Source of the DNA: Alphaproteobacteria bacterium
GTDB taxonomy: Bacteria; Pseudomonadota; Alphaproteobacteria; Micavibrionales; Micavibrionaceae
Assembly (NCBI GenBank): GCA_030432775.1
Contig: JAUILO010000113.1
Span: 1 to 8,134 of the forward strand
Length of the DNA: 8,134 bases
Direction: 5' to 3'
Part shown: in pieces, positions 1-5,616 of the stretch
Numbering within the stretch: position 1 is the first letter of the stretch
Layout: every line of letters starts with the position of its first letter
Translations under genes and position numbers: made by a program
Notes under the pieces: model-generated
What the model saw: only the letters and a program-made list of their open reading frames with translations
What the model was told of the DNA's origin: nothing
The model's database searches: none

Positions 1-208
1 CTTCAGCCCAGCCACCGCCTTGTCTTCCCTTGAAAAGCAAATTCCGCTTGATTCTTTGGAGTTTTTGGTTTGGACGGCCGCTTGCATATGGTAATTTAAG
101 GATTTTTAGAATGGTATTGAAAAACCGTAAGGGTTTTCTGAGAAAGCTGTGGATGCCGCCCTGCTGTGGATGCCGCCTAGTGCTACTCGTAGGCATATTC
201 ATAAGTTT
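1..208. other. Left-edge region without a convincing gene
   Basis: I see no supportable gene here. Both strands have short open stretches running off the left edge, but none has a ribosome-binding site or a family I recognise, so a fragment of an upstream gene or a decayed remnant cannot be excluded. The stretch holds the tandem repeat at 146-179. It also holds a weak hairpin, AAAACC at 121-126 pairing with GGTTTT at 132-137 around a 5-base loop. Read on the minus strand this hairpin is followed by a short T-rich end and could be a poor terminator for the ORF at 209-490, but the stem has only two GC pairs. Confidence 0.5.
146..179. repeat. Two-copy tandem repeat, 17-base period
   Basis: The 15-mer GCTGTGGATGCCGCC occurs at 146-160 and again at 163-177. 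The copies are separated by two bases, giving a 17-base period. The repeat is GC-rich compared with the AT-rich surroundings. Only two copies are present and no function is suggested. Confidence 0.8.
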
Positions 209-490
209 CTATTCACAAACCTTCAACCTATGATAATCTTTAGGGTTGGAAATCCAAAAACTCATGGTTTTTACAGAGCTAAGTGGATCATTCGTACATC
301 TTAACTCAAACGGATACTTATTTTTATTCTTTGGGTCACGATAAACAACAAAGTACATATAATTCAAGCTTTCTAAAAAATATAGCCCACCAAAAAAGAC
401 TATATTTTTTAGATTCTTTTTATAAATTGCAAAGTTCAAATAAATCTTATCGTCACCTAGCCTCTTTGCTTTGATAGGAATCCAAAACAT
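209..490 (-). CDS. Hypothetical protein, possible orphan ORF
   Basis: This is a 93-residue ORF that I do not recognise. The start at 488-490 has a GGAG Shine-Dalgarno-like element 9 bases upstream (500-503 read on the minus strand), which is the main support for a real gene. The frame is open for 14 more codons upstream of the ATG, to a stop. The product is rich in Tyr, Phe, Asn and Lys, has a moderately hydrophobic centre (about residues 31-50) and no recognisable motif. The DNA is more AT-rich than the following uvrC. An overlapping plus-strand ORF (283-474) has no comparable ribosome-binding site. It could be a small accessory gene, the tail of a decayed larger gene, or chance. Confidence 0.35.
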   Translation of the reverse strand: MFWIPIKAKRLGDDKIYLNFAIYKKNLKNIVFFGGLYFLESLNYMYFVVYRDPKNKNKYPFELRCTNDPLSSVKTMSFWISNPKDYHRLKVCE

Positions 491-578
491 TCCTTGATTC
501 TCCGCATTATAATCTGGAATACAATAGATTTAATGCTAGATTGTTAATGTTTGATAGCAAGCAGATTGAAGACGTTTT

Positions 579-2435
579 ATGGGTAAACAAGCTCCGCCAT
601 CATTAGAGGCTGCAACAGCAATTATACGCCGCTTTGCCAAATCATTGCCGGATACTCCGGGGGTGTATCGTATGCTGGATGACAAAGGACAGGTGTTATA
701 TGTGGGTAAGGCCAAGTCGTTAACCAAGCGTGTCATGTCATATACGAATACGGCAAAAATGCCGTATCGTTTGCAACGTATGGTTTCGCAAACCGTTGAT
801 ATGGAGTTCGTCCATACGCATACCGAGGCCGACGCTTTGTTGCTTGAGGCGAGCTTAATTAAAAAGTTGAGGCCGTATTTTAATATATTGCTGCGTGATG
901 ATAAGTCTTTTCCCTATATTTTAATTGCAAGAGACCATGAATTTCCGCTGGTCGCCAAATATCGTGGCAGTCAAAAACGCAAAGGAGACTATTTTGGGCC
1001 GTTTCCTGGCGCAGGCGCCGTTAATAGGACTATAGCCACTTTGCAGAAGGCTTTTATGCTGCGTAATTGTTCGGATAATGTATTTGCCTCGCGCACGCGG
1101 CCATGTTTGCAATATCATATCAAGCGCTGTACTGCGCCATGTGTGGGGTTTGTCAGTGCCGAAGAGTATGCGGAGCAGGTTGATTATGCGCGCGATTTTC
1201 TATCGGGTAAAAGCAAGGCAGTACATGAATATTTCTCGCGTAAAATGCAACAGGCCAGTGATGCACGCGAATATGAGGAAGCTGCTAAATATCGTGACAG
1301 GTTGAAGGCACTCTCCCATGTCAGTGCGCAGCAGCAAGTGCATGTCGATAATCTTGGGGATGCTGATCTGTTTGCGATATACCAAAAAGATGGAGTGTCT
1401 TGTGTTCAGGTGTTCTTTTTCCGTAATGGTCAGAATAACGGAAACCAAAGTTATTTTCCGGCCTGTAGCGATGATGAAAGCGAAGAAGACATCGTTGCCG
1501 CTTTTATAGGGCAGTTTTATCAGAATAAGCCCGTTCCATCGCAGATATTGGTGAATGTTACGCCAAGTGGCAAGGGTGTGTTGGAGGATGCACTGGAGGT
1601 TCAGTCCGGTCACAGGGTGCATATTTCAAAGCCGTTGCGGGGAGCGCGTAAGAAGATCGTTGGTTTCGCAGTGAATAATGCCAAAGATGCGCTGAAGCAA
1701 AAGCTTATCAAGAATACGAGCGAGAAAAGGCTGTTGACCAAGGTTGCTGGATTGTTTGATCTGGAAGACCTGCCAAAACGCATAGAGATATATGATAATA
1801 GCCATATATCAGGCACGAATATGGTGGGCGCGATGGTTGTTGCGGGGCCGGACGGGTTTCAGAAAAACGCCTATCGTAAGTTTAATATCAAACAGGCCGA
1901 TGCGGCTGACGATTACGGTATGATGCGCGAGGTTTTACGTCGGCGTTTTGGTCGTTCGCTTAAAGATGGAAGCGGACCGGAAAGCGCGGATTGGCCGGAC
2001 CTTGTTTTGATTGATGGCGGTAAGGGGCAGCTAAGCGCGGTACTTGAAGTTGTGCAGGAATTGGGACTAGAGGATAGTCTATGCCTTGTGGCAATTTCAA
2101 AAGGCGTTGATCGCAATGCTGGACGAGAGGTATTTCATCCATTGGGGCAGCCATCATTTGATTTGCCGGTGGATGATCCGGTGTTGCATTATATGCAGCG
2201 ATTGCGTGATGAGGCGCACCGCTTTGCCATTGGTGCGCACCGCACACGCCGTATGAACGCTATATCAAAATCCTTGCTTGATGATGTTCCGGGTGTTGGT
2301 GCCAAACGAAAGAAAGCATTGCTTCATTACTTTGGTTCTGCAAAATCTGTGGCGGGTGCCGGGGTGCAGGATTTACAGCAGGTCGAAGGTATATCCGAGG
2401 CTATGGCACAGCGCATTTATGATTATTTTCACTGA
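579..2435 (+). CDS. uvrC: UvrABC system protein C (excinuclease subunit)
   Basis: UvrC makes both incisions flanking a bulky DNA lesion after UvrA and UvrB have located it, in cytoplasmic nucleotide excision repair. At 618 residues it is full length. The N-terminal GIY-YIG nuclease domain (about 25-103) shows PGVY at 27-30 and LYVGKAKSL at 40-48, and E90 lies in the conserved LLLEASLIK stretch. Cysteines 164, 176, 184 and 188 have the 11-7-3 spacing of the 4Fe-4S ligands known from E. coli UvrC. A UVR motif (about 228-247) is the expected UvrB contact. The C-terminal RNase H-like nuclease has IYDNSH (D406), LIDGGKG (D479) and AHRF (H547). Tandem helix-hairpin-helix motifs end the protein (about 566-618). 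The start at 579 is fixed by an in-frame stop shortly upstream; its Shine-Dalgarno (GAAG, 8 bases before) is weak. No stem-loop terminator is evident after it, only a T-rich stretch. Confidence 0.98.
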   Translation: MGKQAPPSLEAATAIIRRFAKSLPDTPGVYRMLDDKGQVLYVGKAKSLTKRVMSYTNTAKMPYRLQRMVSQTVDMEFVHTHTEADALLLEASLIKKLRPYFNILLRDDKSFPYILIARDHEFPLVAKYRGSQKRKGDYFGPFPGAGAVNRTIATLQKAFMLRNCSDNVFASRTRPCLQYHIKRCTAPCVGFVSAEEYAEQVDYARDFLSGKSKAVHEYFSRKMQQASDAREYEEAAKYRDRLKALSHVSAQQQVHVDNLGDADLFAIYQKDGVSCVQVFFFRNGQNNGNQSYFPACSDDESEEDIVAAFIGQFYQNKPVPSQILVNVTPSGKGVLEDALEVQSGHRVHISKPLRGARKKIVGFAVNNAKDALKQKLIKNTSEKRLLTKVAGLFDLEDLPKRIEIYDNSHISGTNMVGAMVVAGPDGFQKNAYRKFNIKQADAADDYGMMREVLRRRFGRSLKDGSGPESADWPDLVLIDGGKGQLSAVLEVVQELGLEDSLCLVAISKGVDRNAGREVFHPLGQPSFDLPVDDPVLHYMQRLRDEAHRFAIGAHRTRRMNAISKSLLDDVPGVGAKRKKALLHYFGSAKSVAGAGVQDLQQVEGISEAMAQRIYDYFH

Positions 2436-2487
2436 TCTTTTTTTGTTTTGTTTCAGCTTTCTATCATTCCTCCGCCTGAAAATAAAT

Positions 2488-2533
2488 TTGACATAATTTT
2501 CGAGTAAAAGTAAATGTGGCTTGGCTCTATAAT
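2488..2533 (+). promoter_or_regulatory. Promoter-like elements before the small hydrophobic gene
   Basis: A perfect TTGACA lies at 2488-2493 and a perfect TATAAT at 2528-2533. They are 34 bases apart, so they cannot be the two halves of one sigma-70 promoter. Each may belong to its own weak promoter. The TTGACA is framed by GAAAAT (2478-2483) and ATTTTC (2496-2501), an inverted repeat that could be an operator. The gap between uvrC and the next gene is 153 bases, so an own promoter here is plausible but unproven. Confidence 0.25.
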
Positions 2534-2573
2534 TTGAATTACAAGATTATTACAGCTTATATAAATATTATCT

Positions 2574-2580
2574 GGAAGGA
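2574..2580 (+). promoter_or_regulatory. Ribosome-binding site choosing a GTG start
   Basis: GGAAGGA ends exactly where an ATG at 2580 would begin, which is too close to serve that ATG. It lies 8 bases before an in-frame GTG at 2589, a normal spacing. This argues for the GTG as the real start of the following gene. Confidence 0.6.
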
Positions 2581-2588
2581 TGTTAGAA

Positions 2589-2954
2589 GTGTCTTATTCC
2601 AAGCTTCGTAAGAACGATTTCTTCAAATACGGTGTTGAGTTGCCGCTTACATTTGCAGCGGCAGTGAATCTGGTTACTGATGCAAGCACGGCTGTAGTTA
2701 TTCCGGTTGCTTTATCTGCGATTAGTGCATATGGAGAGCAATCAGGCAGAGGGAATGAGTTTTCCAGATTGTTTAATTTAGCAGCCGGCGTGTTATGTGG
2801 TGTTGGTGTGGGTGTTGGTCTTGATCAAGCGGTGGGTGAAAATTCTCTTAATATTCAAAGTTATGTGGTGAATACCGCAACTGATACTTTAGCAGCGCTG
2901 AGTGCTTATACCGGAATCCGCCTGATTGGAAAGAGCCAAAAACCAAGCATATAA
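2589..2954 (+). CDS. Small hydrophobic protein of unknown function
   Basis: I do not recognise this protein. From the GTG start it has 121 residues; an in-frame ATG at 2580 would add three but has no properly spaced ribosome-binding site. After a short basic N-terminus (KLRKNDFFK) come three stretches rich in Ala, Val, Leu and Gly, at about residues 19-49, 62-83 and 92-113. They are separated by polar loops and followed by a short basic tail. The middle stretch contains the Gly/Val alternation GVGVGVG. This fits a small inner-membrane protein with two or three helices, although several polar residues make the segments borderline. It follows uvrC by 153 bases on the same strand but shows no functional link to repair. 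Codon usage looks like that of its neighbours, so I believe it is translated. Confidence 0.65.
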   Translation: MSYSKLRKNDFFKYGVELPLTFAAAVNLVTDASTAVVIPVALSAISAYGEQSGRGNEFSRLFNLAAGVLCGVGVGVGLDQAVGENSLNIQSYVVNTATDTLAALSAYTGIRLIGKSQKPSI

Positions 2955-3244
2955 AGGCTTTTGACGCAGCCATAAAAACGCCACAAATATGGGGTTAAAT
3001 AAAATAGAAAATATTCTGTTAAATGGCGCTCAGCCTTATCGGCAAGAAAAAATCATTTAGTATCAATGCGATGCAGCAAAGCGCTCAAAAAAGTTTCATC
3101 TTTCTCTTGCGCGTTTTTATATACACTGATAGGGTCGGCGATATTCATAGCATGATTGTTTTCATAGTGCGCTTTGGCGTAAGCGCTGTGGTTTAGCTTC
3201 AATATTTTTGGCTTTTTATTACTATTTAAGAAGGAAGTTTTTAC
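2955..3244. other. Gap upstream of the bactofilin gene, with hairpin
   Basis: This 290-base gap contains no plus-strand gene. A hairpin with a perfect 6-bp stem, GCGCTT (3169-3174) against AAGCGC (3181-3186) around a 6-base loop, lies about 60 bases before the bactofilin start and could be an operator or 5' UTR structure. I see no clear -35/-10 pair and no convincing terminator for the preceding gene. A minus-strand ORF with a protein-like composition runs through the gap (see findings). The bactofilin ribosome-binding site, AAGGA, ends 9 bases before the start at 3245. Confidence 0.5.
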
Positions 3245-4099
3245 ATGTTTCATCGCCCTAAAACCGAAGAACAAAAACCCGAAGAAACTGCAAAACAGCA
3301 AGATGTTGCTGTTGATTCAGAAAAACTTGTCGAAGAGCAAATGGATTTTGTTCAGGAACAAACAACACCAGTAGAAGAACAGACTGTATCGGAAACAGAA
3401 ACAGAAGAAGAGGCCATTGCCGAAACTGTTACTGAAAGACCGTCAACATCTACTCCACTTTCAAAATGGACAAACCCTAATACTCAACGACCAATTATAG
3501 AGGAAAAATCAATGAGCAACGAACAAGACAGTAACCGTAATATCGACATTCCAGGAAGCCAGTTTTCAAGACCGTCACAGCCAGCATCTTTCGTAGGCGG
3601 CGCATACCCTGGATCAACAAGCCCTTCATCAACATCTGCTGCGGAAGCTGATGGTCGCCGCTTGGTTATTAGCGAAGGTATTACAATGTCTGGTGAGATT
3701 TCAGCTTGTGATTACTTGGTTATCGAGGGTACTGTCGAAGCTGCTCTTCAAGGCGCGCGCGTTCTTGAGGTTACAGAGTCCGGTACATTCTACGGCGCAG
3801 TGCAAATCGAAGAAGCAACAATTGCAGGCCGTTTTGAAGGCGAGATTGTTGTCAATGGTCGTTTGACAATCAAGTCAGGTGGTGTTGTCACTGGTACAAT
3901 TTCATACAAAGAGCTTCAAGTTGAAGCCGGTGCAGAGATTGATGGTAAAATCAGCCCTTTAGCATCAACAGGTAGCAGCCAGAAGTCATCTTCTAAAGAA
4001 GGTGCGAAGAAAGCTGCCCCTGCAAAAAACGATAACAAGCAAAGAAAAGGCGAGTTGCCATTAGATGGCACTGAAGAAGCTGCAGTAGCGGCAGAATAA
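3245..4099 (+). CDS. Bactofilin family protein with acidic N-terminal extension
   Basis: Bactofilins polymerise without nucleotide into cytoplasmic, often membrane-associated filaments. They act as scaffolds for cell-shape, stalk or cell-wall enzymes. The 284-residue product has a bactofilin domain at about 139-240, visible as repeated short beta-strand units with regular Gly and hydrophobic positions (ISEGITMSGEI, LVIEGTVEA, ATIAGRFEGEI, LTIKSGGVVTGTI, LQVEAGAEIDGKI). This matches the right-handed beta-helix known for the family. Residues 1-89 are Glu/Thr/Gln-rich and probably disordered. Residues 90-138 are a Ser/Pro/Gly-rich linker, and the tail (about 241-284) is Lys/Ala-rich and then acidic. 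Family members are commonly about 100-200 residues, so the N-terminal part is extra. The 3245 start has AAGGA 9 bases upstream. A second in-frame ATG at 3512 also has a good ribosome-binding site and would give a conventional 195-residue protein. No M23 peptidase, a frequent bactofilin neighbour, is present in the window. Confidence 0.93.
   Translation: MFHRPKTEEQKPEETAKQQDVAVDSEKLVEEQMDFVQEQTTPVEEQTVSETETEEEAIAETVTERPSTSTPLSKWTNPNTQRPIIEEKSMSNEQDSNRNIDIPGSQFSRPSQPASFVGGAYPGSTSPSSTSAAEADGRRLVISEGITMSGEISACDYLVIEGTVEAALQGARVLEVTESGTFYGAVQIEEATIAGRFEGEIVVNGRLTIKSGGVVTGTISYKELQVEAGAEIDGKISPLASTGSSQKSSSKEGAKKAAPAKNDNKQRKGELPLDGTEEAAVAAE
3500..3514 (+). promoter_or_regulatory. Internal ribosome-binding site and ATG in the bactofilin gene
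   Basis: GAGG at 3500-3503 lies 8 bases before an in-frame ATG at 3512-3514 (Met90). The spacing and match are at least as good as at the annotated start. The protein from here (MSNEQDSNR...) begins close to the Ser/Pro linker ahead of the bactofilin domain and has the usual family length. It may be the true start or give a second isoform. Confidence 0.45.
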
Positions 4100-4130
4100 T
4101 TTAAAGCTTGGCTATAAAGTTAGGAGAGAT

Positions 4131-4158
4131 ATGCGATGCTCTGTAGAGAGTATCGCAT
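4131..4158 (+). terminator. Strong hairpin after the bactofilin gene
   Basis: The 28 bases form a continuous 12-bp stem with one G-T wobble and a GTAG tetraloop (4143-4146). The left arm begins ATGCGAT and the right arm ends ATCGCAT. It lies 31 bases after the bactofilin stop and 6 bases before the next start at 4165. The following bases (TTCTTGT) are only moderately T-rich, so a rho-independent terminator is possible but not certain. It could instead be a 5' UTR structure controlling translation of the next gene. Confidence 0.6.
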
Positions 4159-4229
4159 TCTTGTATGATGATAAGAGTAAGATTATTAGGTCAGTATGTG
4201 GCGGAGAACATTTCCAAAGCATCAAATGA
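4131..4229 (+). CDS. Possible 32-residue leader or overlapping ORF
   Basis: An ATG at 4131 is preceded by AGGAG (4122-4126) with a 4-base gap. It opens a 32-codon ORF (starting MRCSVESIAF) that ends with TGA at 4227-4229. It is in a different frame from the lipoprotein-like gene starting at 4165, which itself has no visible ribosome-binding site. The first nine codons lie in the strong hairpin. It may be a leader peptide whose translation opens the hairpin, or the AGGAG may be coincidental. I do not recognise the peptide. Confidence 0.25.
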   Translation: MRCSVESIAFLYDDKSKIIRSVCGGEHFQSIK

Positions 4230-4779
4230 CCGCACGAAACTATTGCTATCCAGCATTTTTGCGATAACATTTTTATTGCCTTTATGTTTGGTTGGTAGTT
4301 GTCACAAATCCGGCGGTATATTTGCCGAGCTTGTCGATCAGAGCGCATATGCGGCAGCTTATGGTGCTTCTGTGCCTGATATGTCTGCGCAAAGCCAGCA
4401 GCGCTATGCGCGTAAATTGCGCTCCAAGGTTAAGAAAAACAGCCAGTATTTAGCCAAAATGCATAAATATGATGTTCTGGTCACGTTTGATGAGCCGGAG
4501 CTGGTGCGTCTGGATGGTTCTGTGTCGTCTTGGCAGTATAAAAGCGAAGTTTGTGTGATGGATGTTTTCTTTGCGCAAAATGATGACAAGACAGACGAAC
4601 AGGCTAATAATGTGATCTATTACGAAATTCGCCCGCGTCATACGGCGAGCTTGTTGGAAGATAATACGGATAAAGTTAAGCATCTGGCGCAGGGTGCAGA
4701 GCAAGAGTGTCTGGGCTCGTTGTTGCAGGTTCATAATGTGCCGGATAGATCGGCACATATCACCTCTAGACAGGGGTGA
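4165..4779 (+). CDS. Putative lipoprotein or membrane-anchored protein, unknown function
   Basis: I cannot assign a family firmly. The 204-residue product has a polar N-terminus, then a hydrophobic segment at about 26-45 preceded by DRTK. That segment ends in VGSC, an acceptable lipobox with Cys46. This suggests a lipoprotein, or otherwise a single N-terminal anchor with an extracytoplasmic domain. The n-region is long from the ATG at 4165, which has no ribosome-binding site. An in-frame GTG at 4198 has AGG 7 bases upstream and would give a more normal n-region. After a basic stretch (about 79-101) comes a domain with DEPELVRLDG, WQY (123-125), Cys130 followed by VMDVFF, then IYYEIRPR and Cys182. 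This layout resembles small lipoprotein domains I associate with alphaproteobacteria, and the two cysteines could form a disulfide; both points are inference. The gene follows the bactofilin and may act in the envelope. Confidence 0.72.
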   Translation: MMIRVRLLGQYVAENISKASNDRTKLLLSSIFAITFLLPLCLVGSCHKSGGIFAELVDQSAYAAAYGASVPDMSAQSQQRYARKLRSKVKKNSQYLAKMHKYDVLVTFDEPELVRLDGSVSSWQYKSEVCVMDVFFAQNDDKTDEQANNVIYYEIRPRHTASLLEDNTDKVKHLAQGAEQECLGSLLQVHNVPDRSAHITSRQG

Positions 4780-4784
4780 TATTT
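4759..4784 (+). terminator. Rho-independent-type terminator overlapping a stop codon
   Basis: Bases 4759-4780 form a 9-bp stem with one T-G wobble and a 4-base loop (4768-4771). ATCACC is on the left and GGTGAT on the right, and a short T run follows (4782-4785). The TGA stop of the lipoprotein-like gene (4777-4779) lies in the right arm. The left arm ATCACCTC can also pair perfectly with GAGGTGAT at 4799-4806, a competing, longer-range hairpin. It should end plus-strand transcription before the convergent nth gene. Confidence 0.6.
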
Positions 4785-4847
4785 TAGCTGGCTTTTGTGA
4801 GGTGATGTCCGGAATAGTGAGATAAACAACTATAGGCTTTGATAGAT

Positions 4848-5486
4848 TTAAGCTGGTTCTTTTTCTTTATATTGGCAATATTGATAGACGGGGCATTGAC
4901 CGCATAATGGTTTGCGGGCTTTGCAGATATATCGTCCGTGTAAAATCAGCCAGTGATGGGCATGACGCTTATATTCCTTGGGGATACGTTTTTCCAGTGA
5001 TCTTTCTACAATATCGACATTTGAACCGGGGGCAAGACCGGTGCGGTTGCTGACACGGAATAGATGGGTATCAACAGCAATGGTTTCCTGACCAAATGCT
5101 ATGTTCAATACGACATTGGCGGTTTTTCGACCAACACCGGGGAGTTTGACAAGCTCTTCGCGGGTTTGGGGGACGATACTGCCGTGTTCATCGATTAAAA
5201 TTCGGCATAATTTATAGACGTTTTGGGCTTTGGCATTGTAAAGACCAATGGTTTTGATGTGATCTTTAATGCCATCTTCGCCAAGTGCGTGCATTTTTTC
5301 GGGGGTATCAGCAATTTTAAACAGCTTTTCAGTGGCTTTATTTACACCGATATCTGTTGCCTGTGCGGAGAGAACGACGGCAACAAGTAAGGTGAACGGG
5401 TTGCTGTAGTTTAGCTCCCCTTTAGGCTCGGGATTGAGAGTCTGAAGCGTCGAGAAAAAGGCTTCTATGTTCTTTTTTTGCATCAT
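4848..5486 (-). CDS. nth: Endonuclease III (DNA glycosylase/AP lyase)
   Basis: Nth removes oxidised pyrimidines such as thymine glycol from DNA and nicks the resulting abasic site by beta-elimination, in base excision repair. The 212-residue product is almost the length of E. coli Nth (211). The helix-hairpin-helix LPGVGRKTA carries the catalytic Lys121, and IAVDTHLFRV carries the catalytic Asp139; these correspond to E. coli K120 and D138. Near the C-terminus Cys188, 195, 198 and 204 show the C-x6-C-x2-C-x5-C spacing of the 4Fe-4S cluster. I chose the ATG at 5484-5486: it gives the family length and has AGG 9 bases upstream. The frame extends upstream to 5573, but those 29 residues do not look like Nth. 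It converges with the plus-strand lipoprotein-like gene and is divergent from the alkyltransferase gene, 130 bases away. Its stop overlaps no neighbour. Confidence 0.97.
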   Translation of the reverse strand: MMQKKNIEAFFSTLQTLNPEPKGELNYSNPFTLLVAVVLSAQATDIGVNKATEKLFKIADTPEKMHALGEDGIKDHIKTIGLYNAKAQNVYKLCRILIDEHGSIVPQTREELVKLPGVGRKTANVVLNIAFGQETIAVDTHLFRVSNRTGLAPGSNVDIVERSLEKRIPKEYKRHAHHWLILHGRYICKARKPLCGQCPVYQYCQYKEKEPA

Positions 5487-5513
5487 GGTGTTTTGCCTGT
5501 CTGGTCTATGCTG

Positions 5514-5541
5514 ATCATAATGAATATTTTTGACACGTAAA
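5514..5541 (-). promoter_or_regulatory. Candidate nth promoter
   Basis: On the minus strand, TTTACG (5536-5541) is followed after 16 bases by TATGAT (5514-5519), about 28 bases before the nth start. The -10 matches the sigma-70 consensus at five of six positions and the -35 at four of six. It lies in the divergent gap with the alkyltransferase gene. No palindromic operator for an Ada-type activator is obvious. Confidence 0.35.
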
Positions 5542-5616
5542 GCGCCTTGGGTGGTAATGCGATACAAACACAAGAAACGGATTGGTTTTTTACCCTAGAG
5601 CGATTAGAAATAGATC

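Noticed and set aside
240..262. GGTTGGAAATCC resembling a tRNA T-loop
   Set aside because: The loop does not match the GTTCRA pattern and no acceptor or anticodon arms can be drawn around it.
283..474. 63-codon plus-strand ORF opposite the orphan minus ORF
   Set aside because: It has no ribosome-binding site and is shorter than the minus-strand frame, which does.
506..513. ATTATAAT as a two-way -10 box for uvrC and the orphan ORF
   Set aside because: No -35 box is correctly spaced on the plus strand, and on the minus strand the predicted start would remove the ribosome-binding site.
1200..1622. 140-codon minus-strand ORF inside uvrC
   Set aside because: It lies fully within a confidently identified UvrC reading frame and its product has no recognisable features; it is an antisense shadow.
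2488..2533. TTGACA and TATAAT as one sigma-70 promoter
   Set aside because: The boxes are 34 bases apart, about twice the usable spacing.
2521..2537. Sigma-54-like TTGGC element before the small hydrophobic gene
   Set aside because: The GC of the -12 element is missing at the required distance (TG is found).
4450..4758. 102-codon minus-strand ORF opposite the lipoprotein-like gene
   Set aside because: The plus-strand frame is longer and has a signal-like segment and a terminator; the minus product looks random.
5487..5573. Extended N-terminus for Nth
   Set aside because: The 29 extra residues do not resemble Nth, the family length is met from 5486, and the AGG before that ATG supports it.
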